Positions 63,892-64,000 of a DNA stretch of 64,000 nt are shown piece by piece. Origin of the DNA: Sabellastarte sp. h YS-2021. Taxonomy: Eukaryota > Annelida > Polychaeta > Sabellida > Sabellidae. The notes beneath the pieces are model-generated. The model was not told where the DNA came from, ran no database searches, and was given only the letters and a program-made list of their open reading frames with translations. The stretch lies in NCBI GenBank assembly GCA_964017235.1, contig OZ024936.1, positions 58,393,028 to 58,457,027 on the forward strand. Direction: 5' to 3'. A program made the translations under genes and the position numbers. The first letter of the stretch is position 1. Every line of letters starts with the position of its first letter.

Positions 63892-64000
63892 CTATTTTAA
63901 TAAATAATGAGGATATTTTAGGCGCATTTTGAGCATTACATGTCTGATCAGAAATTATTTTACCAAAATATTGTTCTAAATATAGCCTAAAATAGATGTA
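63892..64000. repeat. Partial unit 95, cut by the window edge
   Basis: These 109 bases match unit positions 1-109 with T at position 25 and no difference from the reference that I can see. The array therefore continues beyond the window. Confidence 0.95.

Larger units (their letters stand above)
1..64000. repeat. Tandem satellite DNA array, 681-bp monomer, 94 full units plus a partial
   Basis: The sequence repeats head to tail in one orientation from the first to the last base. Units 1-9 start at 1+681(n-1). Unit 10 starts at 6132 and units 11-28 follow at 681-bp steps. Unit 29 starts at 19070 and units 30-52 follow at 681-bp steps to 34733. Later starts are 35401, 36082, 36764, 37445, 38115, 38796, 39464, 40145, 40826, 41507, 42188, 42869, 43550, 44231, 44913, 45581, 46262, 46944, 47612, 48293, 48975, 49657, 50339, 51020, 51701, 52383, 53053, 53721, 54402, 55084, 55752, 56420, 57101, 57783, 58465, 59147, 59815, 60497, 61179, 61861, 62529, 63210 and 63892. 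Neighbouring units differ at only a few bases. A long gene-free array of this kind is characteristic of eukaryotic heterochromatin. The phase chosen is arbitrary, and the family is not one I recognise. Confidence 0.98.

Noticed and set aside
1..64000. CRISPR array
   Set aside because: The repeat is 681 bp with no unique spacers and no cas genes; short repeats separated by variable spacers are absent.
1..64000. Tandem transposable elements, rDNA or a tandem gene family
   Set aside because: The unit has no reverse transcriptase, transposase or integrase frame, no terminal repeats, no target-site duplications and no rRNA-like segments.
1..64000. Assembly loop or artificial repetition of one read
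   Set aside because: Distinct variants at many units, linked higher-order patterns and domain-specific alleles show that the units are individually resolved. The copy number and domain joins still cannot be verified from sequence alone.

Overview
The whole 64 kb window is one uninterrupted, head-to-tail satellite DNA array with a 681-bp monomer. I count 94 complete units plus a 109-base fragment at the right edge. With position 1 of the window as position 1 of the unit, every base belongs to a unit in the same orientation. I found no unique sequence, transposon, inversion, RNA gene or convincing protein gene. Both window ends lie inside the array, so its true length and flanks are not visible.

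Organism: a gene-free array of this size with nearly identical units is typical of eukaryotic heterochromatin (centromeric, pericentromeric or subtelomeric). The unit has about 39% G+C. It carries only 5-6 CpG where about 26 would be expected from base composition, while CAG/CTG trinucleotides are plentiful. That fits CpG-only methylation and decay, so an animal, most likely a vertebrate, is favoured over a plant. I do not recognise the satellite family and cannot name the species.

Unit architecture: the monomer looks like an ancient, diverged dimer of a unit of about 340 bp (35/46 identities between 111-156 and 461-506, with further co-linear matches). It contains a G7C4 tract with hairpin potential at 588-617, a 12-bp perfect palindrome at 214-225, and a 12-bp segment at 232-243 that is missing in 11 units.

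Array layout: (I) 1-29965, units 1-44, nearly constant length. Two linked substitutions segregate here, at unit positions 25 (T/A) and 654 (G/A), and reveal a duplicated five-unit block (10218-17027) and a dimer repeated three times (21794-25879). (II) 29966-34732, units 45-51, nearly uniform. (III) 34733-63891, units 52-94, length-polymorphic, with the 12-bp deletion, G runs of 6, 7 or 8, and a CCGG to CTGG change. These combine into young higher-order repeats: dimers (36764-39463), trimers of 2031 bp (43550-47611 and 53721-55751) and tetramers of 2714 bp (57101-62528). The most interesting content is this record of successive local amplifications, not any gene.
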